DNA of 64,000 bases from Pseudochryseolinea flava (GCF_003286915.1 NZ_QMFY01000009.1:186001-250000); one strand, 5' to 3'; positions 43,794-53,994 are shown, counted from the stretch's first letter. The notes: generated from the sequence alone by a model not told the origin. Numbers and translations are program-made.

Positions 43794-45071
43794 ATGCGGT
43801 CATTACTCGTCATCGTATTTTTTGTCGTGGGTCTACAAGCCGACATCTTCGCGCAGAAAACTTTTATTCATTGTGGAAATCTGATCGATGGAAAAAACAC
43901 GGAAGTCCAAGTTCAGGTGACGTTGATTGTTGAGGGGAATAAGATTGTTGCCATTGAGAAAGGTTTTTCAAAACCAGGCAAGGCTGATAAACTGATCGAT
44001 CTCAGTAAGAAGACCGTACTACCCGGCCTGATCGATTTGCATGTTCACCTTGAAAGTGAAACGAACAAAGATGCACTGTTACAACGATTCACGATGAGTG
44101 ATGCGGATATCGCTCTTAAATCTACGGTTTACGCAAAGCGTACGATTATGGCGGGCTTTACAACCGTGCGAGACCTCGGCGGGAGTGGTGTGAACATTGC
44201 ACTGCGTAATGCCATTAATCAAAACCTTGTTGTCGGACCACGCGTACTCACAGCGGGAAAATCCATCGCCACTACAGGTGGTCATGCCGATCCAACCAAC
44301 GGTTATCGGCGCGAGAGTATGGGAGATCCCGGACCAAAGGAAGGGGTTATTAACGGACCTGACGATGCGCGCAAAGCGGTTCGCCAGCGTTACAAAGATG
44401 GCGCAGACCTTATCAAAATTACCGCCACTGGCGGCGTGTTGAGCATTGCAAAAGACGGTTCAGGCCCACAGTTCACAGACGAAGAATTGGCGGCGATAAT
44501 CGAAACAGCAAAGGACTATGGGATGCATACTGCAGCGCATGCGCATGGCGCCGAAGGAATGAAACGCGCCGTATTAGCAGGAATCACCACGATTGAACAC
44601 GGTACAAAAATGTCGGATGAAGTGATGGACCTCATGGTTCAAAAAGGTACGTACTATGTACCAACGATATCCGCGGGAAAGTTTGTAGCGGCAAAGGCGA
44701 AAGAGCCGGGCTATTATCATCCGCTTGTAGTTCCAAAGGCGCTCGAAATTGGCCCACAAATTCAGGCTACGTTCGCGAAAGCATATAAGCGTGGGGTGAA
44801 GATTGCATTCGGAACTGACGCTGGCGTATTTCCGCATGGTGAGAACGCGAAAGAGTTCGGCTATATGGTAGAGGCTGGCATGTCGCCCATGGATGCAATC
44901 CAGTCGGCAACTATTGTTGCGGCAAAAGTGCTTCAAATTGACGATAAGATAGGAACTTTGGAAGTTGGTAAGTTAGCGGATCTTATTGCTACCGAGGAAA
45001 ATCCAATCAACAACATTAAGACACTGGAAGCTGTTATGTTTGTGATGAAAGATGGGGCAGTGATCAAATAG
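43794..45071 (+). CDS. Exported metal-dependent amidohydrolase
   Basis: A 425-residue amidohydrolase with a signal peptide (1-20). Metal motifs: HVH at 83-85 ([10 protein letters not shown]), Lys in [11 protein letters not shown] that may be the carboxylated ligand, [22 protein letters not shown], and the Asp in [13 protein letters not shown]. This resembles the imidazolonepropionase-like and Xaa-Pro dipeptidase subgroup, so a peptidase or lactam/cyclic-amide hydrolase role is plausible. It lies 2 bases before the thioredoxin-like gene and forms an operon with it and the copper monooxygenase. Confidence 0.9.
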   Translation: MRSLLVIVFFVVGLQADIFAQKTFIHCGNLIDGKNTEVQVQVTLIVEGNKIVAIEKGFSKPGKADKLIDLSKKTVLPGLIDLHVHLESETNKDALLQRFTMSDADIALKSTVYAKRTIMAGFTTVRDLGGSGVNIALRNAINQNLVVGPRVLTAGKSIATTGGHADPTNGYRRESMGDPGPKEGVINGPDDARKAVRQRYKDGADLIKITATGGVLSIAKDGSGPQFTDEELAAIIETAKDYGMHTAAHAHGAEGMKRAVLAGITTIEHGTKMSDEVMDLMVQKGTYYVPTISAGKFVAAKAKEPGYYHPLVVPKALEIGPQIQATFAKAYKRGVKIAFGTDAGVFPHGENAKEFGYMVEAGMSPMDAIQSATIVAAKVLQIDDKIGTLEVGKLADLIATEENPINNIKTLEAVMFVMKDGAVIK

Positions 45072-45073
45072 CA

Positions 45074-45610
45074 ATGACGACAAAACTTGTGCTCACTTTT
45101 TTTATCATCGGAGTAGGCTTGAAAACTCACGGGCAGCTTTCAATGCCCTCGGAGTTATTCATTGCCGATAAAATTAACGTTGTCGTTTTTCTTTCGGTAG
45201 ACTGTCCAATCAGTCAAAAGTACATTGGTACATTAAATGAATTGTTGGGCGAGCGATCGGGTCAGGTTGTGATAACGGGGATCATTCCGGGGCGCGTTCA
45301 AAAAAGTGATGTAAAGAAATTCAAACAGGAATATAAGATTGCATTTAAAATTGTCAGAGACGAGAATTATCATTTTACCGACTGGTTTAAAGCGGGATTC
45401 ACGCCGGAGGTGTTTGTCTTTAATACGCATCAGAAATTTATCTATCAAGGCGCTGTCGACAATTGGTTTTACGATCTTGGTAGCTATCGGCAACAAATTA
45501 CAGAGAACTACCTTCGGGATGTTATAACAGCAGAGGTGGAGGGACAAAATCCCTCTTTTAAGAAAACGGAAACAGTAGGATGCATTATACAAAAACCAGT
45601 CAAGCGATAA
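45074..45610 (+). CDS. Thioredoxin-fold (redoxin-like) exported protein
   Basis: A 178-residue protein with a signal peptide (1-20). It has a peroxiredoxin/TlpA-like fold: VVVFLSVDCPISQKYIGTLN carries one redox Cys (Cys44, in the sequence DCPISQK, so no CxxC). A second Cys is at 170 in TVGCIIQKP. In Planctomycetota and Acidobacteriota such domains are followed directly by a cytochrome c and copper monooxygenase in one polypeptide; here the next gene supplies those. The last 31 bases overlap that gene in a different frame. Split-partner role is inferred. Confidence 0.85.
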   Translation: MTTKLVLTFFIIGVGLKTHGQLSMPSELFIADKINVVVFLSVDCPISQKYIGTLNELLGERSGQVVITGIIPGRVQKSDVKKFKQEYKIAFKIVRDENYHFTDWFKAGFTPEVFVFNTHQKFIYQGAVDNWFYDLGSYRQQITENYLRDVITAEVEGQNPSFKKTETVGCIIQKPVKR

Positions 45611-46887
45611 AACTAGCCCTCATCTATTTGGCAGTTGTGATTTCAATTACAGCGCAAGCGCAAAAAAAAGTTACCTATAGTGAACATATAGAACCTCTGC
45701 TTTTAAAAAATTGTGCACCCTGCCATCGCCCGGGGACTGCCGCACCCTTTTCGTTACTCACGTTCGACGACGCGGTAAAGCACGGATCGATGATAAAATA
45801 TGTTACCGGAAAACGGTACATGCCACCATGGAAAGCAGATCCTGCGTATCGGTCATTTGCGAATGAGAAAATGTTGACAGATGAAGAGATTGTGCTTATT
45901 GCTAACTGGGTCGACGGTGGAATGTTTAAAGGGAAGTCGACGAAGAAATCAAAAGTATCATTATCAAATGCGAACACGCGTACAGCTGATGCTTTACTCG
46001 CCGCCCAGCCGATAAGCATCAAAGGGGACAATAAGGAGAATTTTACACTTGCGATCATTCCCTTTGAGTTTAATCAAGAAATGAATGTTGAAAGTGTTGA
46101 GTACCTATCCTCCACGATGAAGATCATTCATCATGCAAATTTTGGCATTTATGCGGTACCCGATCCCGCCATTGATATTCATGCCCTAAAGGATCCCATC
46201 GATGCCAACTTCGTAGGAGCCAAGGCAAATCAGCTCGCGCTACTTTCTCAGCATATCGTGTATTATAATGGATGGGTACCAGGGTCGACCCCGATCACCT
46301 TTCCAAAAGGCCTTGGATTTAAAATGCCACGGCGTGGGGTAATAATTTTGACGAACCACTACGCGCCGTCTCCGGTGGACGTCACGGAAATTTCCTCACT
46401 AAAGTTTTTCTTCTCAAAAAGTGAAATCACGAGAACCGTTCAAACACTGAGCATTGGATCTGGTGGGGTGGGTGAAATACAACCTTCATTAATGTTAATG
46501 CCCGAGGAAATCAATGATTTTAAAATCCAGATGGAAATAGTGGAGCCCCTGTCGTTGATGTACGTCTGGCCACACATGCATCTTCTAGGGAAATCATACA
46601 CAGCGTATTATGCGCTGCAAGGTGACACTATTCCTTTAGTGCGCATCAATAACTGGGATTTTAATTGGCAGGAAGCCTATAAATTTAAAAAGCTTCAAAT
46701 ACTGCCAAAAGGTGCAGTCTTAACGATTGAGGGGCGATACGACAACACAAGCAAAAATCCGCGAAATCCGAACATTCCGCCGAAGATTGTCTTCTCCGAT
46801 GGGCTTATGGGGACCAAAAACGAGATGCTAAGTCTCATCCTCGTTTACCTGCCATATAAAGAGGGTGATGAAAATACAGGCCTTTGA
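45580..46887 (+). CDS. Cytochrome c / PHM-like copper monooxygenase
   Basis: A 435-residue exported protein. Leader 1-28. A cytochrome c module follows, with CAPCH at 45-49 for covalent heme, MPPWKADPAY at 81-90 and WVDGG at 110-114. From about 140 onward comes a copper type-II ascorbate-dependent monooxygenase (peptidylglycine alpha-hydroxylating, PHM-like) part in which the expected copper ligands are visible: His184-His185, His260, His332 and His334 (PHMH), and Met416 in GTKNEMLSL. It is thus likely to hydroxylate a C-H bond in the periplasm with two coppers. Substrate unknown. Confidence 0.88.
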   Translation: MHYTKTSQAIKLALIYLAVVISITAQAQKKVTYSEHIEPLLLKNCAPCHRPGTAAPFSLLTFDDAVKHGSMIKYVTGKRYMPPWKADPAYRSFANEKMLTDEEIVLIANWVDGGMFKGKSTKKSKVSLSNANTRTADALLAAQPISIKGDNKENFTLAIIPFEFNQEMNVESVEYLSSTMKIIHHANFGIYAVPDPAIDIHALKDPIDANFVGAKANQLALLSQHIVYYNGWVPGSTPITFPKGLGFKMPRRGVIILTNHYAPSPVDVTEISSLKFFFSKSEITRTVQTLSIGSGGVGEIQPSLMLMPEEINDFKIQMEIVEPLSLMYVWPHMHLLGKSYTAYYALQGDTIPLVRINNWDFNWQEAYKFKKLQILPKGAVLTIEGRYDNTSKNPRNPNIPPKIVFSDGLMGTKNEMLSLILVYLPYKEGDENTGL

Positions 46888-46923
46888 TCCCGTAATTACC
46901 TCGGCCATGCGCCAAATAATTCC

Positions 46924-46931
46924 TACTTTTG
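46924..46931 (+). promoter_or_regulatory. lepA -7 promoter box
   Basis: TACTTTTG fits TAnnTTTG; the extended CTACTTTTGCAGTCC differs by one base from the rpsT box. It lies 28 bases before the lepA ATG. No TTTG at -33. Confidence 0.55.
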
Positions 46932-46959
46932 CAGTCCAAAATTCGAGGAATAGACGGGT

Positions 46960-48744
46960 ATGGAGAACATCCGAAACTTTTGCATCATTGCACACATCGA
47001 CCACGGTAAAAGTACGCTGGCAGACAGACTGTTAGAGTTTACCGGTACGCTAAATGAGCGCCAGATGCAGGCGCAAGTACTGGACAACATGGATTTGGAA
47101 CGTGAAAAGGGCATTACCATCAAAGCCCATGCGATCCAAATGTCGTATAAATTCGAGGGCAAGGAATATATCCTCAACCTAATCGACACGCCAGGTCACG
47201 TCGATTTTTCTTACGAAGTGTCACGCTCGATTGCCGCCTGCGAAGGCGCTTTGTTGATCGTTGACGCCAGCCAGGGAATCGAGGCACAAACCATCTCCAA
47301 CCTCTATTTAGCGCTCGAGCACGACTTGGAAATTATTCCGGTCATGAACAAAATCGATCTTCCGCACGCCATGCCTGAGGAAGTTACCGACGAAATCGTC
47401 GACCTGATCGGTTGTAAGCGCGAGGATGTAATTCGGGCCAGTGCAAAAGAAGGTAAGGGTATTGAAGATATTCTTCGCGCGGTAGTAACACGCGTAAAGC
47501 CTCCTAAGGGCGATCCGAAGGCTCCGCTTCAAGCGATGATCTTCGACTCGGTTTTTAATTCATTCCGCGGAATTGAAGTATACTTTAAAGTTGTTAACGG
47601 AACGATCAAGAAGGGCGACAAAGTAAAATTTGTGAGCACCGGTCAAGAATACGGCGCCGACGAAATTGGTGTGTTGAAACTTGATAAGGCCGCGCGAAAT
47701 GAAATCAGTGCTGGTAACGTTGGATACCTGATATCGGGAATCAAGGTTGCCAAAGAGGTACACGTCGGCGATACCATCACCCACGCTGCTAATCCAGGCG
47801 AGCAATTAAAAGGGTTCGAAGAAGTGAAGCCAATGGTGTTCGCGGGTATCTATCCTGTGGAAACTTCAGAGTTTGAAGAGCTTCGTGATGCCATGGAGAA
47901 ACTTCAATTGAACGATGCTTCATTGGTGTGGGAACTTGAAACATCTGCTGCCCTTGGTTTTGGTTTTCGATGCGGATTTCTCGGGATGCTGCACATGGAA
48001 ATTATCCAGGAACGTCTGGAGCGCGAGTTCAACATGACGGTAATCACCACGGTTCCATCGGTGCAGTTCAAAGCTTTCCTTACCAACGGCGAGGAAATCA
48101 GTGTAAGTGCGCCTTCTGAAATGCCGGATCCAACAATGTTGAAATCCATCGAAGAGCCTTACATCAAAGCGCAAATTATCAGCAAGTCAGAATATATCGG
48201 GCCGATCATCAATTTGTGTATCGATAAACGCGGTATCATCAAGAATCAAAATTATCTCACTACCGACCGTGTTGAGATGACATTCGAAATGCCGCTCTCC
48301 GAAATTGTATTCGACTTCTTCGATAAACTCAAATCCATTTCACGCGGCTATGCATCATTGGATTACCATTTGATTGGCTTCCGTGAATCAGACATGGTGA
48401 AGCTTGATGTAATGCTGAATGGTGATAAAGTTGACGCGTTGAGCGCTATCGTTCACCGCGGAAAATCACAAGAGTGGGGGAGAAAGCTTTGTGAAAAATT
48501 AAAAGAACTTATTCCGCGTCACATGTTCGAAGTTGCGATCCAAGCGGCAATCGGACAGAAAATTGTTGCGAGAGAAACCATCTCTGCTATTCGCAAGAAC
48601 GTAATTGCGAAATGTTATGGTGGTGATATTTCTCGTAAACGTAAACTCTTGGAGAAACAGAAGAAAGGTAAAAAACGGATGCGCCAGATTGGTACTGTCG
48701 AGGTGCCGCAAGAAGCATTTATGGCCGTACTTAAAATAGATTAA
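46960..48744 (+). CDS. lepA: Elongation factor 4 (LepA)
   Basis: A 594-residue translational GTPase that acts on stalled or mistranslocated ribosomes. GTPase motifs: [17 protein letters not shown] (P-loop), DTPGHVDF, and MNKID. The C-terminal part includes a LepA-specific [20 protein letters not shown] end. No Cys-type features. Length is typical. folD follows after 6 bases, so both are likely cotranscribed. Confidence 0.97.
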   Translation: MENIRNFCIIAHIDHGKSTLADRLLEFTGTLNERQMQAQVLDNMDLEREKGITIKAHAIQMSYKFEGKEYILNLIDTPGHVDFSYEVSRSIAACEGALLIVDASQGIEAQTISNLYLALEHDLEIIPVMNKIDLPHAMPEEVTDEIVDLIGCKREDVIRASAKEGKGIEDILRAVVTRVKPPKGDPKAPLQAMIFDSVFNSFRGIEVYFKVVNGTIKKGDKVKFVSTGQEYGADEIGVLKLDKAARNEISAGNVGYLISGIKVAKEVHVGDTITHAANPGEQLKGFEEVKPMVFAGIYPVETSEFEELRDAMEKLQLNDASLVWELETSAALGFGFRCGFLGMLHMEIIQERLEREFNMTVITTVPSVQFKAFLTNGEEISVSAPSEMPDPTMLKSIEEPYIKAQIISKSEYIGPIINLCIDKRGIIKNQNYLTTDRVEMTFEMPLSEIVFDFFDKLKSISRGYASLDYHLIGFRESDMVKLDVMLNGDKVDALSAIVHRGKSQEWGRKLCEKLKELIPRHMFEVAIQAAIGQKIVARETISAIRKNVIAKCYGGDISRKRKLLEKQKKGKKRMRQIGTVEVPQEAFMAVLKID

Positions 48745-48750
48745 TACGCA

Positions 48751-49641
48751 ATGGTCGAGACAAAATCCAACTACACCCTCATTGACGGTAAGAAAGTATC
48801 TGCAGACATTAAAGCAGAGATCACGCAACGTGTTGCTGAGCGCAAAGCACAAAATAAGAAGATCCCTCACTTGGCGATCATTCTTGTTGGCGACGACGGG
48901 GCTAGTCAAACTTACGTTGATAATAAAGTGAAGTCATGTAAGTCGGTAGGTTTCCATTACACCATGATGCGTTTCGCGGATACCATCAGCGAAGAAAAAT
49001 TGATGAAGCATATCGACCACGTGAACAACGACGACGATGTCGATGGTTTTATCGTTCAGCTTCCGTTGCCACCGCATATTTCAGTGGAAAAAATCACTGA
49101 GAAAATTCGTTCCGACAAAGATGTCGACGGATTTACCAATCAAAATTTCGGTAGTATCATTTCTAAAAATCCATTGCTCATGCCCGCGACGCCGTTTGGA
49201 GTAATGGAATTGTTGAGACGCTATAATGTACAAACAGAAGGTAAGCATGCAGTGGTTATCGGCGCGAGTCGCATTGCCGGCGCACCCTTAAGTATGATGC
49301 TCACCGAGCAAGGACATGCCACCGTTACAATTTGCCATAAGTACACCAAAGATTTGGCGAGCTACACACGCGCTGCCGACATTCTTCTTACAGCAGTAGG
49401 AAGACCTGGATTAGTAACAGGCGACATGGTGAAAGAAGGTGCTGTGGTAATCGACATTGGAACTACTCGTGTTGAAGGTCCGGAATATCCGAAGGGCTGG
49501 GCCATCAAAGGCGATGTGGATTTCGATGCCGTCGCTCCCAAAGCGTCGCTAATCACGCCCGTACCAGGAGGCGTAGGCCCAATGACCATCGCGTCATTAT
49601 TGTTGAACACGCTAAAAGCAACAGAATTCCGGTACCCATAG
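48751..49641 (+). CDS. folD: Bifunctional FolD (methylene-THF dehydrogenase / cyclohydrolase)
   Basis: A 296-residue enzyme of one-carbon metabolism that makes 10-formyl-THF from 5,10-methylene-THF. Motifs: SQTYVDNKVKSCKSVGFHYT with the catalytic Lys and Tyr, DVDGFIVQLPLPPHISVEKI, KDVDGFTNQNFG, and the NADP-binding VVIGASRIAGAPLSMML; ends TPVPGGVGPMTIASLL. Length matches. Confidence 0.97.
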   Translation: MVETKSNYTLIDGKKVSADIKAEITQRVAERKAQNKKIPHLAIILVGDDGASQTYVDNKVKSCKSVGFHYTMMRFADTISEEKLMKHIDHVNNDDDVDGFIVQLPLPPHISVEKITEKIRSDKDVDGFTNQNFGSIISKNPLLMPATPFGVMELLRRYNVQTEGKHAVVIGASRIAGAPLSMMLTEQGHATVTICHKYTKDLASYTRAADILLTAVGRPGLVTGDMVKEGAVVIDIGTTRVEGPEYPKGWAIKGDVDFDAVAPKASLITPVPGGVGPMTIASLLLNTLKATEFRYP

Positions 49642-49653
49642 CGTGAACCCTCT

Positions 49654-49690
49654 GTGAAACTTTGTGGTTCTTTGTGCATCTCTGTGAAAT
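49654..49690. repeat. Intergenic GTGAAACTTTG repeat, copy 2
   Basis: CTCTGTGAAACTTTGTGG and then CTTTGTGCATCTCTGTGAAA lie in the folD-queE gap, related to the phrase at 1346-1363. CTCTGTGAAA itself occurs twice, at the start and end. A dispersed simple repeat of the same class as elsewhere. Confidence 0.5.
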
Positions 49691-49693
49691 AAT

Positions 49694-50323
49694 TTGCGCT
49701 TAAAGGAAAACGATATTACCATCACCGACGCACTCCCCGTAATGGAAGATTTCTACACCATTCAAGGTGAAGGATTCTATCAAGGACACGCGGCATATTT
49801 TGTAAGACTTGGTGGATGCGACGTCGGCTGTGTCTGGTGTGATGTGAAAGAATCGTGGGATGCATCGCTTCATCCGATGCTTTCGATAGCGGAAATTGTA
49901 TCGCGTGTTAAAACTGGCAAAGGAAAGATTGTGGTAATCACCGGTGGCGAACCTGTGATGTACAACCTCGAAAAACTTACCCATGCGTTGAAGGATTCCG
50001 GCCTCAGAACACATATCGAAACTTCAGGTGTGTATCCATTAACAGGCACGTGGGATTGGGTTTGTTTTTCACCAAAGAAATTTAAGAAGCCTGATACTTC
50101 TATTTTTGAGAAAGCTGATGAACTTAAGGTGATCATCAACCACAAAAGCGATATTGCCTGGGCGGAAGAATTCACGTCTAAATTGAAACCTTCTTGCCAG
50201 CTTTTCCTTCAACCGGAATGGTCGAAAGAAAAAGAAATGCTCCCCTTGATCATTGAGTATGTTAAGGATAATCCGAAATGGCAGGTATCGTTACAGGTTC
50301 ATAAGTATATGAACATTCCATAG
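49694..50323 (+). CDS. queE: 7-carboxy-7-deazaguanine synthase (radical SAM)
   Basis: A 209-residue QueE of the pathway to queuosine and other 7-deazapurines. The radical-SAM cluster motif is CDVGCVWC in GGCDVGCVWCDV (Cys-x3-Cys-x2-Cys), preceded by FYTIQGEGFYQG and followed by ITGGEPVMYNLEKL. QueE uses SAM to contract 6-carboxytetrahydropterin. I use a TTG start at 49694 because the family has a strand before MEDFYTIQ; the alternative ATG is at 49742. The partner queD lies at 60785-61204. Confidence 0.93.
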   Translation: MRLKENDITITDALPVMEDFYTIQGEGFYQGHAAYFVRLGGCDVGCVWCDVKESWDASLHPMLSIAEIVSRVKTGKGKIVVITGGEPVMYNLEKLTHALKDSGLRTHIETSGVYPLTGTWDWVCFSPKKFKKPDTSIFEKADELKVIINHKSDIAWAEEFTSKLKPSCQLFLQPEWSKEKEMLPLIIEYVKDNPKWQVSLQVHKYMNIP

Positions 50324-50344
50324 TGCAACGTGGTTAATGCGAAC

Positions 50345-51313
50345 ATGGAGATTTCAAAATTTATTGAAACGATGAACAGGTGGGGACGAGATAAAGTCCC
50401 TTTTCTGTTTGCTATAGATTTTGAGATGGAGCAACCGTGGATAGTGAAGGAAAGCGACCTCGACTCAACACAAATTCAATTTGCTATTGACGGCGTGACG
50501 AATGCCGTACCAAATAAGAAACAAGCGCCCATTGCACTGGCGAAGAAGGTGATACCGCTTGAGATTTACCGCGCTAAGTTTGATAGAGTTATGGCGGGGC
50601 TTGCATACGGAGATTCATTCCTGACGAACCTCACCATTAAAACGGAGATCGAAACGACATCGACATTGCAGGAAATTTTTGCCGCGAGCAAAGCAACTTA
50701 TAAATTGTTGTGGCGAGATCGATTTCTTGTTTTCTCTCCAGAAACGTTTGTAAAGATTGGCAACGGTAAAATTCTGTCTTATCCGATGAAGGGTACTATC
50801 GATGCGGATCTTACCGGAGCCGAGCAGAAGATTCTGACAGATCAGAAGGAACTCGCCGAGCACGTTACCATTGTTGATCTTATTCGAAACGATATCAGTC
50901 AAGTAGCAGACAACGTACGCGTAACGCGTTTTCGTTACATCGACAAGATTCGCACGAGCCATAAAAATCTACTACAAGTAAGTTCGGAGATTACAGGCGA
51001 CCTGCCCGCAGATTATTCTTCGCGGTTGGGAGACATTATCGTGAAACTTCTCCCTGCAGGATCGGTTAGCGGTGCGCCTAAGAAGAAAACCGTGCAAATA
51101 ATTCGTGAAGCAGAAAGGGAAAAAAGAGGTTTCTACACGGGAGTTTTTGGTTATTTTAATGGTTCAGTGCTGGACAGTGGCGTGATGATCCGCTTCATCG
51201 AAAAAGATGGCGATAAATATTTTTATCGCAGCGGAGGCGGAATCACCACACAAAGCGTTGTGTCATCAGAATACCAAGAAGCTATCGACAAAGTTTATGT
51301 CCCTGTTGATTGA
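50345..51313 (+). CDS. pabB: Aminodeoxychorismate synthase component I
   Basis: A 322-residue chorismate-binding enzyme that makes 4-amino-4-deoxychorismate for folate. The C-terminal signatures LLPAGSVSGAPKKKTVQIIR, GFYTGVFGYFNG and YRSGGGITTQSVVSSEYQEA are diagnostic. SYPMKGTIDAD corresponds to the PIKGT region of the family. Shorter than E. coli PabB (453) because the N-terminal part is reduced. Start at the ATG at 50345; a GTG lies five codons upstream. It overlaps pabC by 17 bases. Confidence 0.93.
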   Translation: MEISKFIETMNRWGRDKVPFLFAIDFEMEQPWIVKESDLDSTQIQFAIDGVTNAVPNKKQAPIALAKKVIPLEIYRAKFDRVMAGLAYGDSFLTNLTIKTEIETTSTLQEIFAASKATYKLLWRDRFLVFSPETFVKIGNGKILSYPMKGTIDADLTGAEQKILTDQKELAEHVTIVDLIRNDISQVADNVRVTRFRYIDKIRTSHKNLLQVSSEITGDLPADYSSRLGDIIVKLLPAGSVSGAPKKKTVQIIREAEREKRGFYTGVFGYFNGSVLDSGVMIRFIEKDGDKYFYRSGGGITTQSVVSSEYQEAIDKVYVPVD

Positions 51314-51893
51314 ATCCATTAAACTGCTAGACGGAAAATTTTATAATCTTTCCTATCATGAACAGCGCATGCACCGCTCGCTGCAAATGCTTTGTGGCGA
51401 TGACGAGCCTATAGAATTAGAAGGTTTTCTCAACCGATTCAAACATCCGCAATCCGGGCTTTATAAATGTCGGATTGAATACGACGAAAAATCAAAAGAC
51501 GTTGAGTTCGTGCCTTATCAACCCAAAACAATTCAGTCGTTGCGCATTGTAGAACATGATCGAATCAACTACGAGTTCAAATACAAAGATCGCAAGACGA
51601 TTGATCGATTGTTCGACTTACGCCGTGATTGCGACGACGTGCTGATTGTGAAACGAGGTTATATTACTGATACGTCTTATTGCAACATCGTTTTTAAAAG
51701 GAATGGGAAATGGTACACGCCCTGGTCAGCATTATTGAAAGGAACACAACGCCAAAATCTTTTGGAAAGAAACCTTATCCGTGAAGAAGATATCGCGCCG
51801 GAAGATTTGAGCTCTTTCCAGTCATTCAAACTCATCAACGCCATGCTCGAATTTGACGGCCCGGAAATTGATGTGTCAAATATTGTTTTATAG
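51297..51893 (+). CDS. pabC: Aminotransferase class IV, aminodeoxychorismate lyase
   Basis: A 198-residue PLP-fold class IV protein that, next to pabB, would release pyruvate from aminodeoxychorismate to give 4-aminobenzoate. The central INYEFKYKDRKTIDRLFDLR, then DDVLIVKRGYITDTSYCNIV and LLKGTQRQNLLE match the class. The Lys that binds PLP would be in the KYKDRK region. Start at the ATG at 51297, within the end of pabB. Adjacent order pabB-pabC supports the role; a generic class IV transaminase is the alternative. Confidence 0.85.
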   Translation: MSLLIESIKLLDGKFYNLSYHEQRMHRSLQMLCGDDEPIELEGFLNRFKHPQSGLYKCRIEYDEKSKDVEFVPYQPKTIQSLRIVEHDRINYEFKYKDRKTIDRLFDLRRDCDDVLIVKRGYITDTSYCNIVFKRNGKWYTPWSALLKGTQRQNLLERNLIREEDIAPEDLSSFQSFKLINAMLEFDGPEIDVSNIVL

Positions 51894-51902
51894 TTTTATC
51901 GC

Positions 51903-53828
51903 ATGAAGTGTTTTATTTTTTTCCTGTTAACAGTCGCGGCATTTCAAAGTGTTGCGCAAGTGCAGTTGAGTACAAAATCAAAGAAAGCCATTGAACTCTA
52001 CACGGAAGCAGACAACTATCGCGTAAGAGGCCAGTTTCAAGAAGCCATCGCACTGCTAAATCAAGCGCTTCAAAAGGACGACGAATTTGTGGAAGCCTAC
52101 TATCGATTAGGATTGGTGTACCTGAACATGAAGCAGTACGATCCGGCAATTCTACAACTTGAAAAAGGATTGTCGCTCACCGCCGACATCCGGAAACAAA
52201 AAGTCTTTTGGTTCGACCTCGGTGATGCCTATCTCGCGAAAGGCCGTTATGAAGATGCCATGAAAACACTTGGCGCCTTTATCAAAAACGAAATACAGAA
52301 CAAACAAAAAGTGGACCGCGCGACAATGATGTATAAAAGCGCGGAGTTTGCTTTCAAAAATAAAGATAACATATCGGCCTATAAGCAACGCCCACTGAGC
52401 GACACGGTAAATTGTTTCGCGATGCAGTACTTTCCCGTATTAACGGCAGATCAACGGCAACTTATTTTTACACGGCGTTTGAGTAATGACCCAAACGACG
52501 ATGAAGATCTTGTTGTGGCTACAAAGAACGATAAAGGGCAATGGCAAAAGCCGGTGTCCATTTCGAAAAATATCAATACACAACTCAATGAAGGTACCTG
52601 CACCATTTCAGCCGATGGTCGCAAATTGATTATGACTTCATGTACAGGGCGGGAGGGGATTGGAAGTTGTGACCTATACGAGAGTACAAAAATAGGAGAT
52701 GAGTGGAGCGAACCGAAAAATCTTGGAACGAATGTAAATAGCCCTTCATGGGAATCACAGCCCTCGTTGTCCGCCGATGGAAGGACGCTGTATTTTATTT
52801 CCGATCGCCGCTCGGGATACGGACGACGCGATATCTGGATATCACAACTCGACGACAATGGGAAGTGGAGCAAAGCCGTCAATGCCGGGAAGACCATCAA
52901 CTCTCAGTTCGACGAGATGTCGCCATTCATCCATGCAAACAATAAGGTGTTGTATTACGCTTCCAATGGCTTGCCGGGTTTTGGTGGCTATGATATCTAC
53001 TTTGTAGAGCGTAAAGATTCCATCGGTTGGAGTGCGCCGCAGAATTTTGGCGCACCCGTAAATACGCACGAAGATCAATTTTCGCTTTTCATTACAGCCG
53101 ATGGGAAGAAGGGATATTACTCGCAAGATGAAGCGGCGCTGCGTGCAGGAGAATCGAAGAGCAGGTTGTTTGAGCTTGTTATTCCTACAGAGAATCAGAT
53201 CAAGTTCAGAAGCAATTACGTGAAGGGCATCGTCCGTGATAAAAAAGATCGTCATCCACTCCGAGCAAGAATTGAATTGATCAACATTGAGAAGAACGCC
53301 GTCGAGTCGCTTGTTGAATCCGATTCAGTAACAGGAGAGTACCTCATTGTGTTGACGCAAGGGGCAGACTATGCATTGTATGTAAATCGGAAAAGTTATC
53401 TCTTCAAGAGTTTGAATTTTAATTATTCAGAAGTGAAAGATTTTGCTCCAATCATTTTAGATATCGATTTGGAGAAAGCTGTAGCGGGATCCGTTGTTGT
53501 TCTGAATAATATATTTTTTGAATTTGATAAGTTCGATTTGAAGGATTCCTCCATTCCGGAGCTCAATAAGATTCTCACCTTTCTTACCGAAAATCCGCGT
53601 GTGAAAGTGGAAATAGCTGGCCATACCGACAATGCGGGTACAGCAGATTACAATCGGCAGCTTTCTTTAAAGCGCGCACAGTCGGTGTTTAATTACCTAG
53701 TCGAAAAAGGGATAGACAGCAGGCGCCTACAACCCATGGGATACGGGCCAGACCGTCCTATAGCGGCCAACGATTCAGAAGACAATAAAAAAATGAATCG
53801 TCGGATAGAATTTAAATTAATTCAGTAG
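51903..53828 (+). CDS. PorE-like OmpA protein with TPR and beta-propeller
   Basis: A 641-residue exported protein (leader 1-18). Order: TPR repeats at about 25-155 (AIALLNQALQKDDEFVEAYY), a WD40-like/PD40 propeller at about 175-420 (LTADQRQLIFTRR, then LSADGRTLYFISDRRSGYGR), a carboxypeptidase-regulatory-like strand set at about 435-505, and an OmpA peptidoglycan-binding domain at about 520-641 (VKVEIAGHTDNAGTADYNRQ). This is the architecture of PorE of the type IX secretion system, but related OmpA-WD40 proteins of other function also exist in Bacteroidota, and no other por gene is here. Confidence 0.82.
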   Translation: MKCFIFFLLTVAAFQSVAQVQLSTKSKKAIELYTEADNYRVRGQFQEAIALLNQALQKDDEFVEAYYRLGLVYLNMKQYDPAILQLEKGLSLTADIRKQKVFWFDLGDAYLAKGRYEDAMKTLGAFIKNEIQNKQKVDRATMMYKSAEFAFKNKDNISAYKQRPLSDTVNCFAMQYFPVLTADQRQLIFTRRLSNDPNDDEDLVVATKNDKGQWQKPVSISKNINTQLNEGTCTISADGRKLIMTSCTGREGIGSCDLYESTKIGDEWSEPKNLGTNVNSPSWESQPSLSADGRTLYFISDRRSGYGRRDIWISQLDDNGKWSKAVNAGKTINSQFDEMSPFIHANNKVLYYASNGLPGFGGYDIYFVERKDSIGWSAPQNFGAPVNTHEDQFSLFITADGKKGYYSQDEAALRAGESKSRLFELVIPTENQIKFRSNYVKGIVRDKKDRHPLRARIELINIEKNAVESLVESDSVTGEYLIVLTQGADYALYVNRKSYLFKSLNFNYSEVKDFAPIILDIDLEKAVAGSVVVLNNIFFEFDKFDLKDSSIPELNKILTFLTENPRVKVEIAGHTDNAGTADYNRQLSLKRAQSVFNYLVEKGIDSRRLQPMGYGPDRPIAANDSEDNKKMNRRIEFKLIQ

Positions 53829-53912
53829 AAACTACCATTCGTTAAAGCAACCGTTTTAAACAGGCCGAAAACCGCATTTTTCGGACTAACGTGGATTAGC
53901 ACAATCGTTTCC

Positions 53913-53940
53913 AATCCCTCAATTTGGGGGATTTTTTTTA
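53913..53940 (+). terminator. Terminator after the PorE-like gene
   Basis: AATCCCTC and GGGGGATT pair (one G-U) around a short loop, then eight T residues follow. It separates this gene from the SusC promoter. Confidence 0.85.
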
Positions 53941-53994
53941 TGCGTGCATACTAAATTTTGCGTGAGGTCACTTCCGGGAGTTATTATTTTGTTA

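Noticed and set aside
49694-50323. ATG at 49742 as the queE start
   Set aside because: It would remove the residues before MEDFYTIQGEG that correspond to the first strand of the family; TTG at 49694 fits better, though not proven.
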